DNA from: Hungatella sp. UBA3048
GTDB lineage: Bacteria > Bacillota > Clostridia > Lachnospirales > Lachnospiraceae
Assembly (NCBI GenBank): GCA_002367105.1
Contig: DFCS01000029.1
Span: 210,453 to 248,774 of the forward strand
DNA length: 38,322 nucleotides
Direction of reading: 5' to 3'
Position numbers and translations under genes: made by a program. Numbering within the stretch: position 1 is the stretch's first letter; the number at the start of each line of letters is the position of its first letter. The notes beneath the pieces were generated by a model. That model ran no database searches. It was not told the DNA's origin and was given only the letters and a program-made list of their open reading frames with translations. Of this stretch, positions 24,885-32,717 are shown one piece after another.

Positions 24885-25108
24885 GCTGTGGCATGATAGC
24901 TGTGAAGCGTGAGGTTGCTGCTTATATAAGCAGGTTTTCCGTGGAGCGAATGTCAAGTTAGGAAACTGGCGACAAGTCACTGTACAATTTAAAATCCTGT
25001 TTATTTAAGCAGGAAGTCAGTGTGGGGTCTTTGATGACACACACGGGAACGTGTACAGTCACCGCTTGTCGTACTTCTACTAAGTGCGAAAAGGAGGCGA
25101 CTTTTTTT
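24885..25108 (+). promoter_or_regulatory. Structured 5' leader of the S10 operon
   Basis: The leader of about 220 bases holds a CTGCTT-ATAT-AAGCAG hairpin and a two-part long-range stem: CGACAAG (24970-24976) with CTTGTCG (25065-25071), and CTGTACA (24980-24986) with TGTACAG (25052-25058). These enclose a TCCTGTTT/AAGCAGGA hairpin (24995-25014) and an ACACG-GGAA-CGTGT hairpin. Autoregulatory leaders bound by L4 are known upstream of S10 operons in several phyla. That this one binds L4 is inference. Confidence 0.6.
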
Positions 25109-25426
25109 ATGGCAAGTCAAGTAATGAGAATCACATTAAAAGCGTATGATCATCAGTTGGTCGATCAGTCTGCGGGCAAAATCATCGACACTGTAAAAAA
25201 GACAGGATCAAAAGTGAGTGGACCGGTGCCGTTACCAACCAAGAAGGAAGTGGTAACCATCTTAAGAGCGGTTCATAAGTACAAAGATTCCAGAGAGCAG
25301 TTCGAGCAGAGAACGCATAAGAGACTCATTGATATCATTACACCAAGCCAGAAGACTGTTGATGCATTGTCCAGACTGGAAATGCCGGCAGGTGTGTACA
25401 TCGATATCAAGATGAAGAATAAATAA
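25109..25426 (+). CDS. rpsJ: 30S ribosomal protein S10
   Basis: This 105-residue protein matches S10 throughout: RITLKAYDHQ, GPVPLPTKKE, then THKRLIDI. It belongs to the 30S head and, as NusE, to antitermination complexes. AGGAGG (25092-25097) precedes ATG 25109, and the usual MA-x-Q start agrees, so an upstream in-frame extension to 25022 is rejected. It is the first gene of the S10 operon. Confidence 0.97.
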   Translation: MASQVMRITLKAYDHQLVDQSAGKIIDTVKKTGSKVSGPVPLPTKKEVVTILRAVHKYKDSREQFEQRTHKRLIDIITPSQKTVDALSRLEMPAGVYIDIKMKNK

Positions 25427-25616
25427 TCTTCATCAGAACCATTATGGAAATTGTTCCATGCATGTCCTGAAGGGTTTTAATATAGAAGCAACACTTTTTC
25501 CTGTAAGGAATCAACATCTCCGCCAGGCGGAGTCATAGTGTTCCATGTATATTGGACTGTTCTAGGATGATTGCGAAAGCAATCCGCTGTAGAATTAACA
25601 AACAGGAGGTAAAAAC
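25427..25616 (+). other. Structured rpsJ-rplC spacer
   Basis: This 190-base non-coding spacer is unusually long for the operon. It holds perfect hairpins CTCCGCC-a-GGCGGAG (25518-25532) and GATTGC-GAAA-GCAATC (25569-25584, GNRA loop). AACACT (25490-25495) can pair with AGTGTT (25537-25542) around the first. No ORF was recognised. A regulatory or processing role is inference. Confidence 0.5.
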
Positions 25617-26252
25617 ATGAAGAAGGGTATTTTAGCTACCAAAGTCGGAATGACACAGATCTTCAATGAGAACGGAGTCTTAACTCCGGTAACAGTTCTT
25701 CAGGCAGGTCCTTGTGTAGTAACACAGGTTAAGACTGTTGAGAACGATGGTTACAGTGCAGTACAGGTTGGTTACGTTGATAAGAGAGAAAAGCTTGTCA
25801 GCAAGCCAATTAAGGGCCATTTTGATAAGGCCGGTGTATCTTACAAGAGATACGTAAGAGAGTTTAAGCTTGAGAATGCTGACCAGTATTCTGTAAAAGA
25901 TGAAATCAAAGCTGAGATCTTCGCTGCAGGCGATAAGATCGATGCAACCGCAATCTCCAAAGGTAAAGGTTTCCAGGGTGCTATTAAGAGACACGGACAG
26001 TCCAGAGGACCTATGGCTCATGGTTCCAAGTTCCACCGCCATGCAGGTTCCAATGGTGCAGCTTCTGACCCTAGCAAGGTATTCAAGGGCAAGAAGATGC
26101 CTGGCCAGATGGGTAACAAGAAGGTAACAATCCAGAACCTCGAAATCGTTAAGGTTGATGCAGAAAACAACCTGATTCTGGTTAAGGGTGCTATACCAGG
26201 ACCTAAGAAGTCTTTAGTAACAATCAAGGAAACAGTAAAAGCATCTAAATAA
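25617..26252 (+). CDS. rplC: 50S ribosomal protein L3
   Basis: This 211-residue protein begins MKKGILATKVGMTQIF, the typical L3 start, and carries the conserved loop RGPMAHGSKFHR that reaches toward the peptidyl transferase centre. It is one of the proteins that initiate 50S assembly. ACAGGAGGT lies upstream of the ATG. The next gene begins 29 bases after the stop. Confidence 0.97.
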   Translation: MKKGILATKVGMTQIFNENGVLTPVTVLQAGPCVVTQVKTVENDGYSAVQVGYVDKREKLVSKPIKGHFDKAGVSYKRYVREFKLENADQYSVKDEIKAEIFAAGDKIDATAISKGKGFQGAIKRHGQSRGPMAHGSKFHRHAGSNGAASDPSKVFKGKKMPGQMGNKKVTIQNLEIVKVDAENNLILVKGAIPGPKKSLVTIKETVKASK

Positions 26253-26281
26253 TGCTTTTATCAGAAAGGAGGATCACACAG

Positions 26282-26902
26282 ATGGCAAACGTATCTGTTT
26301 ACAATATGGAAGGTAAAGAAGTTGGCACAGTAGAGTTAAACGATGCAGTGTTCGGTGTAGATGTAAATGAGCATCTCGTACACATGGCAGTCGTAAGCCA
26401 GCTTGCAAATAAGCGCCAGGGCACACAGAAAGCAAAGACACGTGCAGAAGTATCTGGCGGCGGAAGAAAACCGTGGAAGCAGAAAGGAACCGGTCATGCA
26501 AGACAGGGTTCAACAAGATCTCCCCAGTGGACAGGCGGTGGAGTTGTATTTGCTCCTACACCAAGAGATTATACAATCAAACTTAACAAGAAGGAAAGAA
26601 GACTTGCTCTTAAGTCCGCTCTGACCAGCAGAGTAAATGAGAATAAGTTCATCGTTGTTGACGAATTAAAGTTTGATGAGATCAAGACAAAGAAATTCCA
26701 GACTGTTTTAAATAACTTAAAGGTATCCAAAGCTCTTGTAGTTGTTGGCGACGACAGCGCAAACGCAGTAATGAGCGCAAGAAACATCGCTGCTGTTAAA
26801 ACTGCTTCTGCTAACACCATCAACGTATACGATATCTTAAAGTACAACACAGTTGTTGCTACCAAGACTGCTGTTGCAGCAATCGAGGAGGTGTACGCAT
26901 AA
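26282..26902 (+). CDS. rplD: 50S ribosomal protein L4
   Basis: This 206-residue protein has the L4 N-terminal fold and the extended tunnel loop GGGRKPWKQKGTGHARQG followed by SPQWTGGG. In some bacteria L4 also represses its own operon through the S10 leader, and a structured leader is present here. AAAGGAGG upstream supports ATG 26282 over an in-frame start at 26252 that overlaps rplC. It overlaps rplW by one base. Confidence 0.97.
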   Translation: MANVSVYNMEGKEVGTVELNDAVFGVDVNEHLVHMAVVSQLANKRQGTQKAKTRAEVSGGGRKPWKQKGTGHARQGSTRSPQWTGGGVVFAPTPRDYTIKLNKKERRLALKSALTSRVNENKFIVVDELKFDEIKTKKFQTVLNNLKVSKALVVVGDDSANAVMSARNIAAVKTASANTINVYDILKYNTVVATKTAVAAIEEVYA

Positions 26903-27201
26903 TGGCAGATATTAAGTATTACGACGTAATCCAGAAGCCTGTAGTAACTGAGAAGAGCATGAACGCTATGGCGTCCAAGAAGTACACATTTATTGTGCAC
27001 ACAGATGCTAATAAGGCTATGATCAAAGAAGCTGTTGAGAAGATGTTCCCAGGTGCAAAGGTTGCCAGTGTGAACACCATGAACTTAGATGGAAAGACCA
27101 AAAGAAGAGGAACGACTTTTGGAAAGACTTCTAAGACAAAGAAAGCTATCGTTCAACTGACAGCTGACAGCAAAGACATCGAAATCTTCGAAGGACTGTA
27201 A
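26902..27201 (+). CDS. rplW: 50S ribosomal protein L23
   Basis: This 99-residue protein starts with the L23 pattern YYDVIQKPVVTEKS and has a short basic loop (KTKRRGTTFGKTSKTKKA). It binds 23S rRNA at the tunnel exit and docks trigger factor and SRP. Its ATG overlaps the rplD stop (TAATG). Confidence 0.96.
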   Translation: MADIKYYDVIQKPVVTEKSMNAMASKKYTFIVHTDANKAMIKEAVEKMFPGAKVASVNTMNLDGKTKRRGTTFGKTSKTKKAIVQLTADSKDIEIFEGL

Positions 27202-27369
27202 GATCGGGGCGCTTGGTGAGAATTTATTCGAGCCCGGCGTAAACGGTTTTCAGCTTCCTATGTGATGAACATTATATCACGATAATTGAGATACGCCAGG
27301 CGGCGTTGAAGCACTGGCATACCTTTATGTCCAAAGAGTTTGGACAATTAAGAAGAAAGGAGAAATATA
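27202..27369 (+). other. Structured rplW-rplB spacer
   Basis: This 168-base spacer contains TGTGAT/ATCAC (about 27261-27280), ACGCC-AGGC-GGCGT (27293-27306) and the perfect hairpin GTCCAAA-GAG-TTTGGAC (27329-27345) just before the rplB ribosome site. The 10-mer CGCCAGGCGG is shared exactly with the rpsJ-rplC spacer. No ORF was recognised. Confidence 0.5.
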
Positions 27370-28218
27370 ATGGGAATTAAAAAGTATAACCCATATACCC
27401 CTTCCAGAAGACACATGACCGGTTCTGATTTCAGCGAAGTCACAAAGTCAACTCCTGAGAAGTCCTTAATCAGCAAAACAATCAATAAGACAGCCGGCCG
27501 TAATAACCAGGGTAAGATCACGGTAAGACATCGCGGAGGCGGCGTTAAGAGAAAATATAGAATCATCGATTTTAAGAGAAACAGCAAAGACGGCATTGCA
27601 GCAACTGTTATCGGTATCGAGTACGATCCAAACAGAACTTCCAACATCGCGCTGATCTGCTATGAAGACGGTACAAAGGCATATATCCTTGCTCCGGCCG
27701 GTTTAACAGACGGCATGAAGGTTATGAGCGGAGCGATGGCAGAAGCTAAAGTCGGCAACTGCTTACCATTAAGCCAGATCCCGGTTGGTACTCAGGTTCA
27801 TAACATTGAGCTTTATCCAGGAAAAGGCGGACAGTTAGTTCGTTCCGCAGGAAATTCTGCTCAGTTAATGGCAAAAGAAGGCAAATATGCTACTCTTCGT
27901 TTACCTTCCGGTGAGATGAGAATGGTTCCGATAGGCTGCAGAGCAACCATCGGCGTTGTAGGCAACGGAGATCACAACCTGATCAATATCGGTAAAGCTG
28001 GTAGAAAACGTCATATGGGCTTCAGACCTACTGTACGTGGTTCTGTTATGAACCCGAATGACCATCCTCACGGCGGTGGTGAAGGCAAGACCGGTATCGG
28101 ACGCCCAGGTCCAAGTACACCATGGGGCAAACCGGCACTTGGCTTAAAGACCAGAAAGAAAAACAAGCAGTCTAACAGACTGATCGTTAGAAGAAGAGAT
28201 GGAAAGACCGTTAAATAA
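27370..28218 (+). CDS. rplB: 50S ribosomal protein L2
   Basis: This 282-residue protein starts MGIKKYNPYTPSRRH. It shows the RNA-binding core (VRHRGGGVKRKYR) and the C-terminal NPNDHPHGGGEGK with the conserved histidine near the peptidyl transferase centre. Length is slightly above the usual 273-277. AGAAAGGAG lies upstream. The next gene follows after 19 bases. Confidence 0.98.
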   Translation: MGIKKYNPYTPSRRHMTGSDFSEVTKSTPEKSLISKTINKTAGRNNQGKITVRHRGGGVKRKYRIIDFKRNSKDGIAATVIGIEYDPNRTSNIALICYEDGTKAYILAPAGLTDGMKVMSGAMAEAKVGNCLPLSQIPVGTQVHNIELYPGKGGQLVRSAGNSAQLMAKEGKYATLRLPSGEMRMVPIGCRATIGVVGNGDHNLINIGKAGRKRHMGFRPTVRGSVMNPNDHPHGGGEGKTGIGRPGPSTPWGKPALGLKTRKKNKQSNRLIVRRRDGKTVK

Positions 28219-28237
28219 TTAAAGGAGGTTAGAATCT

Positions 28238-28519
28238 ATGGCTCGCTCACTTAAAAAAGGACCATTTGCAGATGCTCATTTACTGAAAAAAGTAGATGTT
28301 ATGAACGCAGCAGGACAGAAACAGGTAATTAAAACCTGGTCTCGCCGTTCTACAATCTTCCCGCAGATGGTTGGACATACAATTGCAGTTCACGATGGCA
28401 GAAAGCACGTTCCGGTATATGTTACAGAAGATATGGTTGGACATAAGCTGGGTGAATTTGTTGCCACAAGAACCTACAGAGGACATGGTAAGGACGAGAA
28501 AAAATCAGGCCGTAAGTAG
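28238..28519 (+). CDS. rpsS: 30S ribosomal protein S19
   Basis: This 93-residue protein starts MARSLKKGPFADAHL and includes KTWSRRSTIFPQMVG and HKLGEFVATRTYRGH, all standard S19. It lies in the 30S head with S13, contacting the A-site side. AAAGGAGG lies upstream. A 70-base spacer with no obvious gene separates it from rplV. Confidence 0.98.
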   Translation: MARSLKKGPFADAHLLKKVDVMNAAGQKQVIKTWSRRSTIFPQMVGHTIAVHDGRKHVPVYVTEDMVGHKLGEFVATRTYRGHGKDEKKSGRK

Positions 28520-28589
28520 ATAGAAACAAACTCTTCCGGGCATTCGTTAGGATTCCCAGGGGCGTTAAAGTTGAAAGGAGGATTCACCA

Positions 28590-28976
28590 ATGGCTAAGGG
28601 ACATAGAAGCCAGATTAAAAGAGAAAGAAATGCCGTGAAGGACACCAGACCATCAGCAAAGTTATCCTATGCTAGGGTTTCTGTTCAGAAAGCATGCTTC
28701 GTATTAGATGCCATCAGAGGCAAAGATGTTATGACAGCACTTGGTATTGTGACTTACAATCCCAGATATGCTTCTTCTTTAATAGAGAAGTTATTAAAAT
28801 CAGCAATTGCTAACGCTGAGAATAACAACGGTATGGACCCTGCAAAACTTTATGTAGAGGAATGTTTTGCAAACAAGGGACCGACAATGAAAAGAGTAAA
28901 ACCGAGAGCACAGGGCCGCGCTTACAGGATCGAGAAGAGAATGAGCCACATCACCGTTGTGCTTAATGAAAGATAA
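28590..28976 (+). CDS. rplV: 50S ribosomal protein L22
   Basis: This 128-residue L22 has the long beta-hairpin that lines the exit tunnel (GPTMKRVKPRAQGRAYRI) and the ending MSHITVVLNE. It carries about 15 extra N-terminal residues (basic, MAKGHRSQIKRER) compared with the common 110-113-residue form. GAAAGGAGG supports this start, so the extension appears real. Confidence 0.97.
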   Translation: MAKGHRSQIKRERNAVKDTRPSAKLSYARVSVQKACFVLDAIRGKDVMTALGIVTYNPRYASSLIEKLLKSAIANAENNNGMDPAKLYVEECFANKGPTMKRVKPRAQGRAYRIEKRMSHITVVLNER

Positions 28977-28987
28977 GGAGGCAAATA

Positions 28988-29644
28988 ATGGGACAGAAAG
29001 TTAATCCACACGGCTTAAGAGTCGGTGTTATTAAAGACTGGAACTCAAAATGGTATGCTGAAGCTGATTTCGCAGATAACCTGGTAGAAGATTATGCGAT
29101 CAGAAAGTTCCTTAAGAAAAGATTATACAGCGCCGGCATTTCTGATATAGAAATTGAGAGAGCATCTGACCGCGTGAAAATTACGATTCACACAGCGAAA
29201 CCAGGTGTTGTAATCGGTAAAGGCGGATCTGAGATCGAGAAATTAAAAGCTGAAGCTCAGAAGCTTACAGATAAAAAGTTATTTGTTGACATCAAGGAAA
29301 TCAAAAGACCTGACAAAGATGCTCAGTTAGTAGCTGAATCTATTGCACAGCAGTTAGAGAATCGTGTATCCTTCCGCCGGGCTATGAAGTCCACCATGGG
29401 TCGTTCCATGAAGGCTGGAGTAAAGGGTATCAAGACTGCAGTTGCAGGACGTCTTGGCGGCGCTGATATGGCTCGTACCGAGTTCTACAGCGAAGGAACC
29501 ATTCCGTTACAGACACTTAGAGCAGATATTGACTATGGTTTCGCTGAAGCAGATACAACCTTCGGTAAGATCGGTGTTAAGGTATGGATCTACAATGGCG
29601 AAATACTTCCAACTAAAGGAAACAAGGAAGGGAGCGCAAAATAA
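28988..29644 (+). CDS. rpsC: 30S ribosomal protein S3
   Basis: This 218-residue protein starts MGQKVNPHGLRVGVI, has the KH-domain GxxG loop (VIGKGGSEIEKLK) and the C-terminal S3 domain (TEFYSEGTIPLQTLRADIDYG). It forms part of the mRNA entry channel and its helicase. AAGGAGG precedes the ATG. The stop overlaps the rplP start by one base. Confidence 0.98.
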   Translation: MGQKVNPHGLRVGVIKDWNSKWYAEADFADNLVEDYAIRKFLKKRLYSAGISDIEIERASDRVKITIHTAKPGVVIGKGGSEIEKLKAEAQKLTDKKLFVDIKEIKRPDKDAQLVAESIAQQLENRVSFRRAMKSTMGRSMKAGVKGIKTAVAGRLGGADMARTEFYSEGTIPLQTLRADIDYGFAEADTTFGKIGVKVWIYNGEILPTKGNKEGSAK

Positions 29645-30069
29645 TGTTAATGCCTAAAAGAGTTAAACGTCGTAAACAGTTCCGTGGATCCATGGCTGGT
29701 AAAGCGTTAAGAGGTAATACTATCAGCAACGGCGAGTTTGGTTTAGTTTCCATGGAACCATGCTGGATTAAATCCAACCAGATCGAGGCAGCCCGTGTTG
29801 CCATGACCCGTTACATCAAGCGTGGCGGTAAAGTCTGGATCAAGATTTTTCCGGATAAACCTGTAACAGCAAAGCCAGCAGAAACCCGTATGGGTTCCGG
29901 TAAGGGCGCTCTGGAATACTGGGTAGCAGTAGTAAAACCAGGCCGTGTATTATTCGAAATCGCTGGAGTACCTGAAGAATTAGCACGTGAAGCTTTACGT
30001 CTTGCTATGCATAAGTTACCGTGCAAGTGTAAGATTGCTGCTAAAGCAGATTTAGAAGGCGGTGAATGA
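29644..30069 (+). CDS. rplP: 50S ribosomal protein L16
   Basis: This 141-residue protein starts MLMPKRVKRRKQFRG and contains the conserved FPDKPVTAKPAETRMGSGKG loop near the A-site tRNA and 5S rRNA. The length is typical (about 140-145). It is translationally coupled to rpsC (TAATG) and overlaps the rpmC region at its end. Confidence 0.98.
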   Translation: MLMPKRVKRRKQFRGSMAGKALRGNTISNGEFGLVSMEPCWIKSNQIEAARVAMTRYIKRGGKVWIKIFPDKPVTAKPAETRMGSGKGALEYWVAVVKPGRVLFEIAGVPEELAREALRLAMHKLPCKCKIAAKADLEGGE

Positions 30070-30071
30070 CA

Positions 30072-30278
30072 GTGAAAATTGATAAGTATGTTGAAGAATT
30101 AAAAGGAAAATCAGCTGCAGAACTGAATGTAGAATTAGTAGCTGCAAAGAAAGAACTTTTCAACTTAAGGTTCCAGAATGCGACCAACCAGCTTGATAAC
30201 ACAAGCAGGATCAAAGAGGTTCGCAAGAACATTGCCAGAATTCAGACTGTTATAACTGAGAAGGCTAAATTAGCTTAA
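30072..30278 (+). CDS. rpmC: 50S ribosomal protein L29
   Basis: This 68-residue two-helix protein has the L29 core ELFNLRFQNATNQL and IKEVRKNIARI. It sits at the tunnel exit next to L23. I prefer the GTG at 30072, since the near-perfect Shine-Dalgarno AAGGCGGTGA (30056-30065) is correctly spaced for it. An ATG at 30066 would be too close but cannot be excluded. Confidence 0.94.
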   Translation: MKIDKYVEELKGKSAAELNVELVAAKKELFNLRFQNATNQLDNTSRIKEVRKNIARIQTVITEKAKLA

Positions 30279-30371
30279 GTTGCAGTTCTTTAAAAAGCAT
30301 GACACACACGAGTGTGTGTAAACTTATAGATTGGGCCGCCAGGGCCAAAACTCGAAAGGAGAATACCGAAC
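30279..30371 (+). other. Structured rpmC-rpsQ spacer
   Basis: This 93-base spacer has an ACACACA-CGAG-TGTGTGT hairpin (30302-30319 region) and a GGCC-rich imperfect hairpin with CGCCAGGGCC (30331-30348), related to the CGCCAGGCGG motif of two earlier spacers. Confidence 0.4.
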
Positions 30372-30626
30372 GTGGATAGAAATTTAAGAAAAACCCGTAC
30401 TGGTAAGGTTGTAAGCAGCAAGATGGATAAGACCATCGTTGTGGCTATTGAAGACCATGTAGAACATCCTTTATACGGCAAGATCGTAAAAAGAACGTAT
30501 AAATTAAAAGCTCATGACGAGAACAACGACTGCAACATGGGCGATACAGTAAAAGTAATGGAAACAAGACCGCTGTCCAAAGACAAGAGATGGAGACTTG
30601 TTGAGGTTATCGAAAGAGCGAAATAA
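30372..30626 (+). CDS. rpsQ: 30S ribosomal protein S17
   Basis: This 84-residue OB-fold protein shows RKTRTGKVVSSKMDKT and HPLYGKIVKRTYKLKAHDE, standard S17 motifs. It binds 16S rRNA early in 30S assembly. The start is GTG with GAAAGGAG upstream. The next gene begins after 26 bases. Confidence 0.97.
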   Translation: MDRNLRKTRTGKVVSSKMDKTIVVAIEDHVEHPLYGKIVKRTYKLKAHDENNDCNMGDTVKVMETRPLSKDKRWRLVEVIERAK

Positions 30627-30652
30627 TTTATTTCCAGGAAGGAGTAACAGGT

Positions 30653-31021
30653 ATGATTCAGCAGGAAACCAGATTAAGGGTTGCCGACAATACCGGTGCA
30701 AAAGAGATTCTTTGTATCCGTGTTATGGGCGGCTCTACAAGAAGATATGCTAATATTGGTGATGTTATCGTTGCCAGCGTAAAAGATGCAACGCCTGGTG
30801 GTGTTGTGAAGAAAGGCGACGTTGTAAAGGCCGTAGTTGTACGCACCGTTAAGGGCGCACGCCGCAAAGACGGTTCTTATATCAAGTTCGATGAGAATGC
30901 TGCCGTAATTATCAAAGATGACAAGACTCCAAAAGGAACTCGTATCTTTGGGCCGGTTGCCAGAGAGTTAAGAGAGAAACAGTTCATGAAAATTGTTTCC
31001 TTAGCTCCCGAAGTATTATAA
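30653..31021 (+). CDS. rplN: 50S ribosomal protein L14
   Basis: This 122-residue protein starts MIQQETRLRVADNTGAK, has the basic VVRTVKGARRKDGS segment and ends FMKIVSLAPEVL, all typical of L14. It forms intersubunit bridges with L19 and contacts RsfS. AAGGAGTAACAGGT precedes the ATG. Confidence 0.98.
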   Translation: MIQQETRLRVADNTGAKEILCIRVMGGSTRRYANIGDVIVASVKDATPGGVVKKGDVVKAVVVRTVKGARRKDGSYIKFDENAAVIIKDDKTPKGTRIFGPVARELREKQFMKIVSLAPEVL

Positions 31022-31035
31022 GGAGGTGTCGGACT

Positions 31036-31341
31036 GTGCATAAAATTAAAAGAGACGACCTGGTAAAGGTTATCGCAGGAAAAGATAAAGACAAACAGGG
31101 CAAAGTTCTTCACGTAGATACGAAGAACAGCAAAGTGGTAGTGGAAGGCGTTAACATGATTACAAAGCATGTGAAACCAGGCGCAGGCAATCCACAGGGT
31201 GGTATCGTACAGAAAGAAGCTGCACTTGATATCTCCAACATTATGCTTGTTGTTGACGGAAAAGCAACCAGAGTTGGTTTTGAAGTTAAAGACGGCAAAA
31301 AGGTCCGTGTTGCAAAGGCAACCGGTAAAGTAATTGACTAA
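31036..31341 (+). CDS. rplX: 50S ribosomal protein L24
   Basis: This 101-residue KOW-domain protein has VKVIAGKDKDKQGKVL followed by VEGVNMITKHVKP, typical of L24, an initiator of 50S assembly. The start is GTG with AAGGAGGTG upstream, 14 bases after rplN. Confidence 0.97.
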   Translation: MHKIKRDDLVKVIAGKDKDKQGKVLHVDTKNSKVVVEGVNMITKHVKPGAGNPQGGIVQKEAALDISNIMLVVDGKATRVGFEVKDGKKVRVAKATGKVID

Positions 31342-31362
31342 TTCGGAGAGGAGGAATAAAAA

Positions 31363-31902
31363 TTGGCTAGATTAAAAGAGATATACCAGACAGAGATCGT
31401 AGAAGGTATGGTCAAGAAGTTTGGATATAAGAACAATATGGAAGTGCCAAAGTTAAATAAGATTGTCATCAATATGGGTATTGGTGAAGCAAAGGAAAAT
31501 GCCAAGATTTTAGACTCTGCAGTAAGAGATTTAGAAATCATCTCCGGTCAGAAGGCAGTTTTAACAAAGGCTAAAAAATCAGTTGCTAACTTCAAGATCA
31601 GAGAAGGTATGCCGATCGGATGTAAAGTGACTTTACGCGGTGAGAGAATGTATGAATTTGCTGACCGCCTGATCAACCTTGCACTTCCTCGTGTACGTGA
31701 CTTCAGAGGAGTAAATCCTAATGCATTTGACGGCAGAGGAAACTATGCTCTTGGTATCAAGGAACAGCTTATTTTCCCTGAAATTGAGTACGATAAAGTT
31801 GACAAGGTAAGAGGTATGGACGTTATTTTCGTTACTACCGCTAAGACAGACGAAGAAGCCCGTGAACTTTTGACATTATTCAATATGCCATTTGCAAAAT
31901 AG
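31363..31902 (+). CDS. rplE: 50S ribosomal protein L5
   Basis: This 179-residue protein has VPKLNKIVINMGIGEA, KKSVANFKIREGMPIG and RDFRGVNPNAFDGRGN, all characteristic of L5, which binds 5S rRNA and contacts P-site tRNA. The start codon is TTG with a strong GAGAGGAGG upstream, the only TTG start in this operon, so expression may be tuned by initiation. Confidence 0.97.
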   Translation: MARLKEIYQTEIVEGMVKKFGYKNNMEVPKLNKIVINMGIGEAKENAKILDSAVRDLEIISGQKAVLTKAKKSVANFKIREGMPIGCKVTLRGERMYEFADRLINLALPRVRDFRGVNPNAFDGRGNYALGIKEQLIFPEIEYDKVDKVRGMDVIFVTTAKTDEEARELLTLFNMPFAK

Positions 31903-31917
31903 TAGGAGGAATAATCC

Positions 31918-32103
31918 ATGGCTAAGACTTCAATGAAGATCAAACAGCAGAGACCTGCAAAGTTCTCCTCAAGAGAATACAATCGTTGCAGAATCTGTGG
32001 TCGTCCACATGCTTATTTGAGAAAATACGGAATTTGCAGAATCTGCTTCCGTGAATTAGCATATAAGGGCCAGATCCCAGGCGTTAAAAAAGCAAGCTGG
32101 TAA
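31918..32103 (+). CDS. rpsZ: 30S ribosomal protein S14, zinc type
   Basis: This 61-residue S14 has two CXXC knuckles, C24/C27 and C40/C43, that bind zinc. This short C+ form is the usual S14 in Firmicutes spc operons; zinc-free paralogues, where present, are encoded elsewhere. GTAGGAGGA lies upstream. Confidence 0.97.
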   Translation: MAKTSMKIKQQRPAKFSSREYNRCRICGRPHAYLRKYGICRICFRELAYKGQIPGVKKASW

Positions 32104-32127
32104 AATAAGGAAGGAGGCAATTTCAAA

Positions 32128-32529
32128 ATGACTATGAGCGATCCAATCGCAGATATGCTTACAAGAATCCGTAATGCAAATACTGCAAAACATGATACAG
32201 TAGATGTACCTTCATCTAAGATGAAATTAGCTATTGCTGATATCCTTGTAAAAGAGGGCTACATTAAGAAATACGATCTCGTAGAAGACGGTGCATTCCA
32301 GACAATCCGGATCACCTTAAAATACGGTAAAGATAAAAATGAGAAAATCATTACAGGTATTAAGAGAATCTCCAAGCCTGGTTTACGTGTATACGCAAAC
32401 AAGGAAGAGTTACCAAAAGTACTTGGCGGTTTAGGAACTGCTATCATCTCCACAAACCAGGGCGTTATTACCGATAAGGAAGCACGCACCAATGGAATCG
32501 GCGGAGAAGTACTGGCATTTGTTTGGTAG
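32128..32529 (+). CDS. rpsH: 30S ribosomal protein S8
   Basis: This 133-residue protein starts MTMSDPIADMLTRIRNA and ends TDKEARTNGIGGEVLAFVW, standard S8. It is a primary 16S binder and a translational repressor of the spc operon in E. coli. GGAAGGAGG precedes ATG 32128. An unusually long 188-base spacer follows. Confidence 0.98.
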   Translation: MTMSDPIADMLTRIRNANTAKHDTVDVPSSKMKLAIADILVKEGYIKKYDLVEDGAFQTIRITLKYGKDKNEKIITGIKRISKPGLRVYANKEELPKVLGGLGTAIISTNQGVITDKEARTNGIGGEVLAFVW

Positions 32530-32717
32530 GCATTGAACACTTAATGAGCACGAGCCGAAGGCGAAATGCGAATTTAGTGAGAAAGCCGTTCTTCGACCAA
32601 GGGGAGAAGAACTTCCCTGTGAAACGCAGTGGGATGCAGCAAAATGCGGCACAAAAGTAATGTCTGAAAACAGAAGGAGCGCAAAGTTCTTTCCGAAAAT
32701 TTAAGGAGGTAAACGGC
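32530..32717 (+). other. Long rpsH-rplF spacer with hairpin and possible small ORF
   Basis: The spacer holds GTTCTTC (32588-32594) pairing with GAAGAAC (32606-32612) around an 11-base loop, and a GCC-GAA-GGC turn near 32553. A 38-codon frame from ATG 32544 to TAA 32660 covers most of it, but only a poor ribosome site (GGTAGG, about 13 bases away) precedes it. It may be a non-coding regulatory element or a small protein gene. Confidence 0.4.

Noticed and set aside
25022..25108. N-terminal extension of S10 by 29 codons
   Set aside because: It runs through the structured leader. The true S10 start at 25109 has AGGAGG upstream and matches the family N-terminus.
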